From contig NZ_JAOSZE010000065.1 in the NCBI RefSeq assembly GCF_025630775.1, forward strand, positions 1 through 49,113: a stretch of 49,113 bases of DNA, given 5' to 3'. Below the pieces are notes generated by a model that was not told where the DNA came from, did not search any database, and worked only from the letters and a program-made list of their open reading frames with translations. This document shows positions 39,804 through 47,863 of the stretch, one piece after another. Origin of the DNA: Actinoplanes sp. KI2. Its GTDB lineage: Bacteria > Actinomycetota > Actinomycetes > Mycobacteriales > Micromonosporaceae. Position numbers and translations under genes: made by a program. Each line of letters starts with the position of its first letter. Position 1 is the first letter of the stretch.

Positions 39804-40652
39804 TCAGACCACGGACCGCGTGCCGGACTGCTGCTTGTGCAGCAGGCCGAGGCGGAACAGGTGCTCGAGGCGGCGGACGGTGAACGGGTGCGACATCGGC
39901 AGCTGGGCCAGGCCGGTCCAGAAGCCGTGCAGGCGGCGGCCCTGGGCGAGCAGCTCGTCGACGTTGACGTCGTTCTCCACGTAGCGGCCCGCGGTCAGCA
40001 CGACCAGGCCGTTCACCCCGGTCGGGCAGAGGTACGCGCCGTGCCGGTCGCACGAGTACTCGCGCAGCCGGGACAGTGCCGGGCCGAGCAGCGGGATCCG
40101 CCCCGAGTACGCGATCGACAGGTTGTACCAGAGTCCGGTGTGGTGCAGCCGGACGTGACCGAGCTCGTGACCCAGGATGAAGCGCAGGCCCTCGCGGTTG
40201 TTGTTGTACAGGTTGGCGAACAGCTCGTTGGCCAGCACCACGTAGTCGTAGCCGTGGGCCTGGGCGGCGAAGGCGTTCAGCGCACCGTTGCCGTTGGCCA
40301 GGTAGATCACCGGCCGGCGGCGCAGACCGAGCGCGCCGGCGAAGTCCTCGGCCGTACGGTAGATGTCCGGGAACTGTCTCGGTGACAGCTCGACGGCCCC
40401 GCCGCGGATCGAGGCACGCTGGATCTCCCGGATGAACACCAGCCCGGGGATCAGCAGCAGCAGGGCGATGAAGGCCGTCCGGATCGCCACGCCCCAGCCG
40501 GACTCGCGGACCGAGTCGGGCACGTACGGCAGCACCGACGCCGCGGTGACGATGGCAGCGATGATGATCAGGTTGAGCACGACCATGATGGCGTACAGCG
40601 GCACCTCGACCGGATGCCGCAGCCGCCGCTCGGGAATGGAGGGACTCGACAC
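39804..40652 (-). CDS. M48-family membrane metallopeptidase
   Basis: About 282 residues. Two N-terminal helices (VPLYAIMVVLNLIIIAAIVT, AIRTAFIALLLLIPGLVFIR) precede an M48 zinc protease domain with HELGHVRLHH and the third-ligand region SRLREYSCDRHGA. GNGALNAFAAQAHGYDYVVL is the usual substrate-strand segment. It resembles HtpX/Ste24-type quality-control proteases. The GTG at 40652 has GGAG five bases upstream and is preferred over the longer frame from 40715. The promoter region shared with the LAL regulator holds copy C of the TCAT-N9-ATGA element. Confidence 0.9.
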   Translation of the reverse strand: MSSPSIPERRLRHPVEVPLYAIMVVLNLIIIAAIVTAASVLPYVPDSVRESGWGVAIRTAFIALLLLIPGLVFIREIQRASIRGGAVELSPRQFPDIYRTAEDFAGALGLRRRPVIYLANGNGALNAFAAQAHGYDYVVLANELFANLYNNNREGLRFILGHELGHVRLHHTGLWYNLSIAYSGRIPLLGPALSRLREYSCDRHGAYLCPTGVNGLVVLTAGRYVENDVNVDELLAQGRRLHGFWTGLAQLPMSHPFTVRRLEHLFRLGLLHKQQSGTRSVV

Positions 40653-40693
40653 GTCTGCTCCTTCGGGGGGAATCCTCCGACCGAGGATCACCC

Positions 40694-40710
40694 GCGGGGC
40701 CGATCCCCGC
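40694..40710. promoter_or_regulatory. Palindrome GCGGGGCCGATCCCCGC
   Basis: Perfect six-base arms GCGGGG/CCCCGC around CCGAT, about 42 bases upstream of the M48 start. Its first 14 bases equal 28192-28205 upstream of the DUF2252 gene. A dormancy/oxygen-response (DevR-like) box has a comparable G-run/C-run symmetry, but the spacing differs, so no identity is claimed. Confidence 0.5.
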
Positions 40711-40711
40711 G

Positions 40712-40728
40712 TCATACCGCGAGGATGA
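40712..40728. promoter_or_regulatory. Shared promoter element, copy C (TCAT-N9-ATGA)
   Basis: TCATACCGCGAGGATGA on the plus strand; on the minus strand TCATCCTCGCGGTATGA, which matches copy B closely. It lies 59 bases from the M48 start and about 200 bases before the LAL regulator. Confidence 0.5.
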
Positions 40729-40927
40729 GCCGCCGCCGGTCCGGACGGGCCAACCTCGGTCGACTGTGGAGATCGCCAACGGCCGGTTGTTGCCTTCCGG
40801 CTGCCATCTGTGTTGGGGTGGGGCGGGACGCGTGACGAGAACGACGACGATCACTCTCGGTAGTTCATGAACCTGGGACCTCCATTGGGGACGGCGGCGT
40901 CGACCGACCGCGGGGGTGGTTGGGTAG

Positions 40928-43558
40928 TTGAGGGAGACCGGAAGGACCACAGCACAGGACGGCGGGCGGATCGGGCGCCCACCGGTACGGCAGCCGTTCG
41001 TGCGGCGTCGTCGTCTGGCGGAGATGCTCGACGCGGGCGTGTGCCGGCCGGTGACGCTGGTCTGCGCCGGCCCGGGCTGGGGCAAGAGCGCGCTGGTCGC
41101 CTCCTGGGCCGAGGCGAGGGTGACGTCCGGCCCGATCGCCTGGCTGACGCTGAGCGCGCAGCACAACGATCCCCGCGCGTTCTGGTCCGACCTGGTGATG
41201 GCGTTGCGGATGTCGGGCGCGGTGCCGGGCGGCAACCCCCTGGAGCAGCTGGATCTCGGTATCCGGGCGGATCAGCGGGCGGTCGCCCGGGTGCTGGACG
41301 GCCTGGACGCCCTGCCCCAGCCGGTCGTGCTGGTGCTCGACGACTTCCACGAGGTGGACGACGCCCGGGTGCTCGGCGGCCTGACCACGCTGCTGCACGA
41401 CCCGCCGCCCGCGCTGCGGCTGGTGCTGATCGCGCGTACCGAGCCGACACTGCCGCTGCACCGGTTCCGGGCCGGCGGCGAGCTCACCGAGATCCGCACC
41501 CGGCACCTGGCGTTCCGCCCGGCCGAGGCGGCCGAGCTGCCGGCCGTCCACCGCCGCCGGATGCCGGTCGACGAGCTGACCGCGCTGCTCGACCGTACCG
41601 AGGGCTGGGTGGTCGGCCTGCAGCTGCTCGCCGACGTGCGAGCCGAGCGGGGGGCGCCGGCCAACGGCGAGGTCCGGGCGGCCTCCGACTACCTGTTGCG
41701 CGAGGTGGTGGGCGCGCTGCCGGCGAGGACCAGACAGTTCCTGGTACGCGCGAGCGTCCCCGACCAGATGTGCGGCCCGCTGGCCGACGCGCTGACCGGC
41801 GAGACGAACAGCCGGCGCATCCTCGAGGGCCTCGAGTCGTCCAACGCGTTCGTCGTGCGGGTCGAGGAGCGGCCCGGCTGGTACCGCTGTCACCCCATGC
41901 TGCGCGACGCCCTGCTGCACCAGCTGCTCCTGGACCGGCCCGGGGCGGCGGCCGAGCTGCACCTGCTCGCCGCCGATTGGTACGCCAGACAGGACTCGAT
42001 CTTCGAGGCGCTGCGGCACGCGGCCGACGCGGGGGACTGGCGCTACCTCGGCCGGCTCGCCGTCGAGCGGGCCATGGTCCGGGTGATGTGCGGCGATCAG
42101 CTCGCGCTGGTCGAGGTGCTGCGCCGGATCCCGCCCGAGGAGCACGCGAGCACGGCCGAGCTGGCGCTGTGCGGGGCGGCGGTGCGCTACGCCAGCGGCG
42201 ACCGGGCCGGGGTGGCCGGGCTGCTGCGGCTGGCCCGTTCGCTGACCGGCCGGCAGGCCGAGGTGCCGGCCGCCACCGACCTGACGCTGCGGCTGATGGA
42301 GGCCGGCATCCTCAACTGGCGGGTCGGCGACATGCCGGGGCTGATCGCGAAGTCCACCGAGACGCTGCGCACGCTGGCCGCCTACCGGCAGGACGAGCTG
42401 CCGTCGCTGCTGCACTACCGGGCGATCGCGTTGAACGAGAAGGGCGCGGGCCTGCTCTGGATGGACCGTGCCGACCAGGCCGACCGGTACCTGTGGGCGG
42501 CGTCCATGGCGGCCCGCGGGGTCGGCTCGACGGTCACCGAGGTCAACGCGATGGCCCACCTCGGACTGCTGGTCTTCCTGCAGGGGTCGCTGAACGAGGC
42601 GGCCGAGCACGTGAGCGCGGCGCTCGACCTCGCCCGGCGCAACCGCTTCGAGACTTCGGCGCAGGCGTCCGTGTCGTACCTGACCTCGGCGCTGATCCAG
42701 ATCGAGCGGGACCGGGTCGGCGAGGCCCAGGAGGCCCTGCGCAAGGCGCTGCGGGCCGGCGGCGACGAGCCGGCCGCGGCGCCGGGGTTGCTCGCGGCGC
42801 TTGTCCGGGTGCATCTGCTGCTGGCCGCGGGCGACCCGGCGGCGGCCCGGGCGTTGCTGCGGCTGACCCGGGAGGAGGCGCCGGTGACGCTGGTCGCGCC
42901 GGTGCTGGCGCACTGGCTGCGGCTGGCCGAGTCGGAGGCCGATCTGGCGCTGGGGTGTTTCCGGGAGGTGGTGGCCCGGTACGACCGGGAGGCGCCGCAC
43001 GGCGTGCTGACCGCGTCCGAGCAGGTGTGTCTGGCTCGGGCGCTGCTGTCGGCGGGTGATCACGCGGCGGCGGAGCTGCTGCTGGCGCGGGTCCGGGAGA
43101 GCACCGATCGGGTGGCGGCGGTGACCGCCTGGATCGCGACCGCCTTCGCGGCCGACGCCGAGGGGCATGGCAATCGGTCCATCGACGCGCTGTCCCGGGC
43201 GCTGCTGATCGCCGAGCGGGACGAGATCCGGCGACCGTTCCGCCGGTTCGACCAGCGGCGGCTGGCGGTGCTGCTCGATCGCCGCCGGTGGGTGGAGGAG
43301 CACACCGCGGCGTCGGCCGTGACGGTGGCCCGGGCCGCGGGGTCGGAGCCGCCCGCGGGGACGCTCGACGTGCTCAGCGAGCGGGAGCGGGATGTGCTGC
43401 GCTATCTGCCCACGGTGCTGACGGCGGGCGAGATCGCGGCCAACCTCAATATCTCGATCAACACGGTCAAGGCCCACATGCGGTCGATCTATCGGAAGCT
43501 CGGCGCGGCCCGGCGTCGCGAGGCCGTGGTCCGGGCCCGCCAGCTGGGGCTCCTCTGA
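40928..43558 (+). CDS. LAL-family (MalT-like) LuxR transcriptional regulator
   Basis: An 876-residue large ATP-binding LuxR regulator. The Walker A motif is GPGWGKS (48-54). Walker B lies in PVVLVLDDFHEVDD. Winged-helix and tetratricopeptide-like repeats fill about residues 300-800. The C-terminal LuxR helix-turn-helix is LSERERDVLRYLPTVLTAGE, continuing to NTVKAHMRSIYRKLGA. Such STAND proteins hydrolyse ATP and bind DNA upon an inducer. The frame is open only from TTG at 40928, so this rare start or a slightly later GTG must be used; the ribosome site is weak. It faces the M48 gene and precedes the holin-like/phosphodiesterase gene. It could control the local regulon, but nothing in sequence proves this. 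Confidence 0.88.
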   Translation: MRETGRTTAQDGGRIGRPPVRQPFVRRRRLAEMLDAGVCRPVTLVCAGPGWGKSALVASWAEARVTSGPIAWLTLSAQHNDPRAFWSDLVMALRMSGAVPGGNPLEQLDLGIRADQRAVARVLDGLDALPQPVVLVLDDFHEVDDARVLGGLTTLLHDPPPALRLVLIARTEPTLPLHRFRAGGELTEIRTRHLAFRPAEAAELPAVHRRRMPVDELTALLDRTEGWVVGLQLLADVRAERGAPANGEVRAASDYLLREVVGALPARTRQFLVRASVPDQMCGPLADALTGETNSRRILEGLESSNAFVVRVEERPGWYRCHPMLRDALLHQLLLDRPGAAAELHLLAADWYARQDSIFEALRHAADAGDWRYLGRLAVERAMVRVMCGDQLALVEVLRRIPPEEHASTAELALCGAAVRYASGDRAGVAGLLRLARSLTGRQAEVPAATDLTLRLMEAGILNWRVGDMPGLIAKSTETLRTLAAYRQDELPSLLHYRAIALNEKGAGLLWMDRADQADRYLWAASMAARGVGSTVTEVNAMAHLGLLVFLQGSLNEAAEHVSAALDLARRNRFETSAQASVSYLTSALIQIERDRVGEAQEALRKALRAGGDEPAAAPGLLAALVRVHLLLAAGDPAAARALLRLTREEAPVTLVAPVLAHWLRLAESEADLALGCFREVVARYDREAPHGVLTASEQVCLARALLSAGDHAAAELLLARVRESTDRVAAVTAWIATAFAADAEGHGNRSIDALSRALLIAERDEIRRPFRRFDQRRLAVLLDRRRWVEEHTAASAVTVARAAGSEPPAGTLDVLSERERDVLRYLPTVLTAGEIAANLNISINTVKAHMRSIYRKLGAARRREAVVRARQLGLL

Positions 43559-43565
43559 CCCCGGT

Positions 43566-43582
43566 CTACCCCTCCGGGATGA
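43566..43582 (+). promoter_or_regulatory. Shared promoter element, copy D (right half)
   Basis: CTACCCCTCCGGGATGA, 60 bases before the holin-like/phosphodiesterase start. The right half CCGG-x-ATGAGGA matches copy B. The left TCAT arm is not kept. Confidence 0.4.
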
Positions 43583-43642
43583 GGACGTGCCCGCGGCGTC
43601 GAGGTGTGCTGGGGCTTTACCTCGTTCCGGGGAGGGGAGCCC

Positions 43643-45532
43643 ATGCGCCAAGTCGGGATCGTTCTTGGCGGGTGGGCGGCGCTCGGGCTGACCATCCTGA
43701 TGCTGCCGGGGCTGACCGCGGACAACGGGTGGTCGGTGCTGTTCGCCGCCGTGTTGCTGGGGCTGTTCGGGGTGGTGATCCGGCCGGCGGTGGCGTCGCT
43801 GATGGCCCGGATCGGGTGGGTCGGGGTGCTCGCCGGGTGGCTGCTGGCGCAGGCGGCGCTTCTCTACCTGGCGCTGGCCCTCGCGCCGGGTATCCGGGTG
43901 GACGGGTTCTGGACGGCGTTCTGGGCCTCCTGGATCTATTCGGCGCTGATCAGCATCGCGCTGTGGGTCGTCACCGCGGGGCGCACCGAGGCGGTCACCC
44001 GGCATCTGCTCTGGGTCAACCGGCGGTACCGGGGCAGCGTGCCGCGTACCGAGCTGCCGGGTGTGGTGTTCGTGCAGATCGACGGGCTGTCGGCGCCGCT
44101 CGCGCGGTGGGCGCTGGACACCGGGAACCTGCCGACGCTCGGGCGCTGGCTGCGGTCGGGGAGTCACGCGCTGGCCGAGTGGCACGCGCAGCTGCCCGCC
44201 ACCACGCCGGCCAGCCAGGCGGGGCTCCTGCACGGTGCCAGCGACCAGGTTCCGGCGTTCCGGTGGTACGAGAAGGAGAGCGGCCGGCTGATCGTGACCA
44301 ACCAGCCGGCCGACGCGGCGGTGGTCGAGTCCCGGCTCAGCGACGGCCGCGGGCTGCTGGCCGACGGCGGGCTCAGCCTCAGCAACGTGTTCTCCGGGGA
44401 CGCGACCACCAGCCTGCTGACGATGAGCACGGCCCGGGCCGGGCGCGGGCCGGCCCGGTACCTGAGCTCGTACCTGCTCGATCCGTTCGGGCTGACCCGG
44501 TCGCTCGTGCTGACCTTCGGGGAGATAGTCAAGGAGCTGCACCAGGCTCGCCGGCAGCGGGTGCGGCGGGTCGAGCCGCGGATCCGGCGGGAGCCGTCCT
44601 ACGTGCTGCTGCGCGGGGTCACCAACGTCCTGCTGCGGCAGCTGAACCTGGCCGTGCTGGCCGAGCATCTGATGCGCGGGACGCCCTCGATCTACTGCGA
44701 CTTCGTGGACTACGACGAGATCGCGCACCACGCGGGGCCGGCGCGGCCCGAGGCTCTGGCGGCGCTCGAGGGGATCGACGCGGTGCTCGCCAACCTCGAG
44801 GAGGTCGCGGCGGAGGCGCCCCGGCCGTACGAATTCGTGATCTTGTCGGACCACGGGCAGAGCCAGGGTGCGACGTTCCGGCAGCGGTACGGGCTCGGGC
44901 TGGAGGACCTGGTGCGCGGCGACGTGGCCGTGCAGACCGACGACGAGCAGGCCGGCCGGGCGCTGACGCTGCGCGCGAGCCTGCTGCCCGGCAAGAACGG
45001 CTCGGCCCCGGAGGAGATCCGGCCCGAGTTCGTCGTGGTCGCCTCGGGCAACCTGGGGCTGGTCTACCTGGCCCGGCAGCCCGGGCGGCTGACCATGGAG
45101 GAGATCGAGAAGCACGCACCGGGACTGGTCGACCGGCTCGCCACGCACCCGGGAGTCGGGTGGGTCATGGTGCGATCGCAGGCGGACGGGCCGATGGTGC
45201 TGGGCGGCGGCGGGCGGCGGCTGCTGGACGGCGACGTGCTCGAAGGCCCGGATCCACTGGCCGGCTTCGGCCCGTTCGCGGCCGACGACCTGCGGCGGCA
45301 CGACCGGCTCGCGCACACCCCGGACATCCTGGTCAACAGCCTGCACGACCCGGAGACCGGCGAGGTGGCCGCGTTCGAGGAGCTGGTCGGCTGCCACGGC
45401 GGGCTCGGCGGCTGGCAGGACCGGCCCGTGCTCATCCACCCGAGGGCCTGGCCGATCGACCGCGAGCTGTCCTCGTCGGATGCCGTGCACGCTCAGCTGA
45501 AGAGCTGGCTGGACCTCATCCGTGCGGGGTGA
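43643..45532 (+). CDS. Holin-like membrane domain fused to alkaline-phosphatase-superfamily phosphodiesterase
   Basis: A 629-residue protein. Residues 1-125 contain four hydrophobic helices of the phage-holin superfamily IV-like (DUF) type: GGWAALGLTILMLPGLTADN, LFAAVLLGLFGVVIRPAVAS and LAQAALLYLALALAPGIRVD, then WIYSALISIALWVVTA. The rest is an alkaline-phosphatase-like phosphodiesterase domain: VVFVQIDGLSAPLARWALDT (metal-binding aspartate), PATTPASQAGLLHG (nucleophile region), CDFVDYDEIAHHAGPARPEA and EFVILSDHGQSQG (metal ligands D and H). This gives a membrane-anchored hydrolase of phosphate or phosphodiester bonds, substrate unknown. GGAGGGGAG precedes the ATG at 43643. Confidence 0.88.
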   Translation: MRQVGIVLGGWAALGLTILMLPGLTADNGWSVLFAAVLLGLFGVVIRPAVASLMARIGWVGVLAGWLLAQAALLYLALALAPGIRVDGFWTAFWASWIYSALISIALWVVTAGRTEAVTRHLLWVNRRYRGSVPRTELPGVVFVQIDGLSAPLARWALDTGNLPTLGRWLRSGSHALAEWHAQLPATTPASQAGLLHGASDQVPAFRWYEKESGRLIVTNQPADAAVVESRLSDGRGLLADGGLSLSNVFSGDATTSLLTMSTARAGRGPARYLSSYLLDPFGLTRSLVLTFGEIVKELHQARRQRVRRVEPRIRREPSYVLLRGVTNVLLRQLNLAVLAEHLMRGTPSIYCDFVDYDEIAHHAGPARPEALAALEGIDAVLANLEEVAAEAPRPYEFVILSDHGQSQGATFRQRYGLGLEDLVRGDVAVQTDDEQAGRALTLRASLLPGKNGSAPEEIRPEFVVVASGNLGLVYLARQPGRLTMEEIEKHAPGLVDRLATHPGVGWVMVRSQADGPMVLGGGGRRLLDGDVLEGPDPLAGFGPFAADDLRRHDRLAHTPDILVNSLHDPETGEVAAFEELVGCHGGLGGWQDRPVLIHPRAWPIDRELSSSDAVHAQLKSWLDLIRAG

Positions 45533-45582
45533 TGGCCCCCGGCCCGCGGGCGGCGACCCTGTGCGTGAAAGGGGGTCCCGCG

Positions 45583-46413
45583 ATGTGCCGCTGGCTGGCC
45601 TACTCCGGAACACCGATCCTGCTCGACGAGCTCCTCTACAAACCTCGCTTCTCGTTGATCGACCAGAGCATGCACTCCCGGATGGGAGTGGAGACCACCA
45701 ACGGCGACGGCGTCGGGGTCGGCTGGTACGGCTCCGAGGACCAGCCCGTGCCCGCGCTGTTCCGGGGGGTCGGCCCGGCCTGGGGCGACGTGAACCTGCG
45801 CGAGCTGGCCCGGGTCACCCGGTCCGGCCTGTTCCTGGCGCACATCCGGGCCAGTACGGGCACCCCGGTGCAGCAGACCAACTGCCATCCCTTCCGGTTC
45901 GGGCGGTGGCTCTGGTGCCACAACGGGTCCATCAAGAACTTCCATGAGTTGCGGCGCGACCTGTTGCTCGCGGTCGACCCGGAGCTGTTCCCGAGCATCG
46001 CCGGGTCGACCGACTCCGAGGTGATGTTCTACCTGGCCCTGACCTTCGGCCTGCGCGACGATCCGCTGCGCGGGGTCGAGCGGATGGCCGGCCTGGTCGA
46101 GCAGGTCGCCGCCGCCCACGGTGTCGCCGACCCGCTGCAGATGACGGTCGGCGCCAGCGACGGCGACCGGGTCTGGGCCTTCCGCTACTCCAGCGTGGGC
46201 AAGAGCCGCACCCTGTTCTTCAGCACCGCGCTGAACGCGCTGCGCGCCCTGCACCCCGACTTCGCGCTGATCCAGGGGCTCTCCGAGGAGACCCGGCTGA
46301 TCGTCTCGGAGCCGCTGGGCGAGCTCGCCGGTGCCTGGCAACCGGTACCCGAATCCAGCTACGGCGTGATCCAGAAGGGCGACGACGAGCTGGGCGCATT
46401 CACCCCCCGCTGA
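45583..46413 (+). CDS. Class II glutamine amidotransferase (EgtC/YafJ-like)
   Basis: A 276-residue Ntn hydrolase. The catalytic cysteine is residue 2 (MCRWLAYSG) and becomes N-terminal after methionine removal. GVGWYGSEDQPVPALFRG, FLAHIRASTGTPVQQTNCHP (glutamine-binding R and the TNCHPF motif) and LWCHNGSIKNFHELR complete the site. It is stand-alone, lacking a synthetase domain. Relatives act in ergothioneine synthesis (EgtC) or are uncharacterised. No other egt genes are visible here, so its partner is unknown. GGGGG lies seven bases before the ATG. It lies between the phosphodiesterase gene and the arginine genes on the same strand. Confidence 0.9.
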   Translation: MCRWLAYSGTPILLDELLYKPRFSLIDQSMHSRMGVETTNGDGVGVGWYGSEDQPVPALFRGVGPAWGDVNLRELARVTRSGLFLAHIRASTGTPVQQTNCHPFRFGRWLWCHNGSIKNFHELRRDLLLAVDPELFPSIAGSTDSEVMFYLALTFGLRDDPLRGVERMAGLVEQVAAAHGVADPLQMTVGASDGDRVWAFRYSSVGKSRTLFFSTALNALRALHPDFALIQGLSEETRLIVSEPLGELAGAWQPVPESSYGVIQKGDDELGAFTPR

Positions 46414-46456
46414 ACCCTTCGAACCTCCCGAACCCCCGAACCCCCCGGAGACAGCC

Positions 46457-47851
46457 ATGGTCGCTGTGTCGGACAAAGAGACCGAGTCCGGCCGCACGAT
46501 GGGCCTGCCCCAGGCCACCGCACTCATCCTGGGCAGCATCATCGGCGTCGGCATCTTCAACCTGCCCTACTCGCTCGCGTCGATCGGCCCGATCAGCATC
46601 GTGGCGATGGCGCTGACCACGGTCGGCGCGCTGGCTCTGGCGATCATGTTCGCCGCGCTGTCCCGGCGCCTGCCGGCCGACGGCGGCCCGTACGCGTACG
46701 CGCGCGCGGCCTTCGGCAACGGCGTGGGCTTCACCAACGCCTGGTCGTACTGGATCACCGCGTGGGCCGGCAACGCGGCGATCGTCACCGGCTGGGTCTT
46801 CTACGTCGAGCACTTCGTCAACAAGGGCTCGATCACCGGCTGGTCGATCGTGATCGCGCTGGTCGGCCTCTGGATCCCGGCCGCGATCAACCTGGTCGGC
46901 ACCAAGAGCATGGCCGCGGTCCAGCTGTGGACCACGATCATCAAATTCATCCCGCTCGCCATCATGTCGACGGTCGGGCTGTTCTTCATCGGCACCGGGA
47001 ACTTCACTCCGTGGAACGTGAGCGGCCAGAGCACGATCGGCGCGATCGGCAGCGCCATGGCCATCTGCCTGTTCAGCTATCTGGGCGTGGAGACCGCGGC
47101 AGTGGCGGCCGCCAAGGTCCGCGACCCGGACCGCAACGTGCCGAAGTCCACCGTGTTCGGCACCCTCGCGAGCGCCGCGGTCTACCTGCTGTCGATGGTC
47201 GCGATCTTCGGCATCGTGCCGACCGCGCAGCTCGCCCTCGACGAGAACAAGGCGTCCTACTCGGTGGCGGCCAACATGATGGCCGGCAGCGGGCACTGGG
47301 CCGGCGACCTGGTCGCCGCGGCCGTCATCGTCTCCGGGTTCGGCGCGCTCAACGGCTGGACCATGATCTGCGCCGAGATGCCGTACGCCGCCGCCAAGGA
47401 CGGCCTGTTCCCGCAGGCGTTCGGCCGGCTCAGCGGGCGCGGCGTGCCGGCCACCGGCATCGTCTGGTCGACGATCCTGGCCAGCGTCGCGATGGTGGTC
47501 AGCTACCTGGGCGCGAGCGGCGCCACGGTCTTCAACACGCTGGTGCTGATGACCGGCATCACCGCGGCCATCCCGTACGCCTTCTCGGCGCTCGCCCAGC
47601 TGAAGTGGCGCCGGGCCGACCAGCGGGAGATGCACACGCCGCGGTTCGCCCGCGACGCCGGCGTGGCGGTCGTCGCCCTGATCTTCTCGATCCTGTTCGT
47701 CTGGTACTCGCGCAACACCGGCCAGGAGCACTGGTACGTGGTGTGGGGTCCGTTCCTCATGGCCGGCGCCGCGCTGCTGCTCGGCGTACCGGTCTACCTG
47801 TCCATGCGGAGCCGGATGGCAGCGCCGCCGCCGGTGCCGCCCTACCGCTGA
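46457..47851 (+). CDS. APC-family amino acid antiporter, probably arginine/ornithine
   Basis: A 464-residue permease with about 12-13 helices. The APC signature GLPQATALILGSIIGVGIFN opens helix 1. SRRLPADGGPYAYARAAFG, FTNAWSYWITAWAGNAAIVT and FSYLGVETAAVAAAKVRDPD follow in order. The position right before arginine deiminase (12-base gap) points to arginine/ornithine exchange (ArcD function), although the sequence belongs to the general APC family. GGAG lies six bases before the ATG. No ARG-box is evident upstream. Short CGAACCCCC-type repeats fill the 43-base gap. Confidence 0.85.
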   Translation: MVAVSDKETESGRTMGLPQATALILGSIIGVGIFNLPYSLASIGPISIVAMALTTVGALALAIMFAALSRRLPADGGPYAYARAAFGNGVGFTNAWSYWITAWAGNAAIVTGWVFYVEHFVNKGSITGWSIVIALVGLWIPAAINLVGTKSMAAVQLWTTIIKFIPLAIMSTVGLFFIGTGNFTPWNVSGQSTIGAIGSAMAICLFSYLGVETAAVAAAKVRDPDRNVPKSTVFGTLASAAVYLLSMVAIFGIVPTAQLALDENKASYSVAANMMAGSGHWAGDLVAAAVIVSGFGALNGWTMICAEMPYAAAKDGLFPQAFGRLSGRGVPATGIVWSTILASVAMVVSYLGASGATVFNTLVLMTGITAAIPYAFSALAQLKWRRADQREMHTPRFARDAGVAVVALIFSILFVWYSRNTGQEHWYVVWGPFLMAGAALLLGVPVYLSMRSRMAAPPPVPPYR

Positions 47852-47863
47852 GGCGGGAGAGCA

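Noticed and set aside
40865..45613. 1582-codon minus-strand frame opposite the LAL regulator and phosphodiesterase genes
   Set aside because: Low-complexity Arg/Gln/Pro/Gly product spanning two well-supported genes and their gap; no ribosome site or motif.
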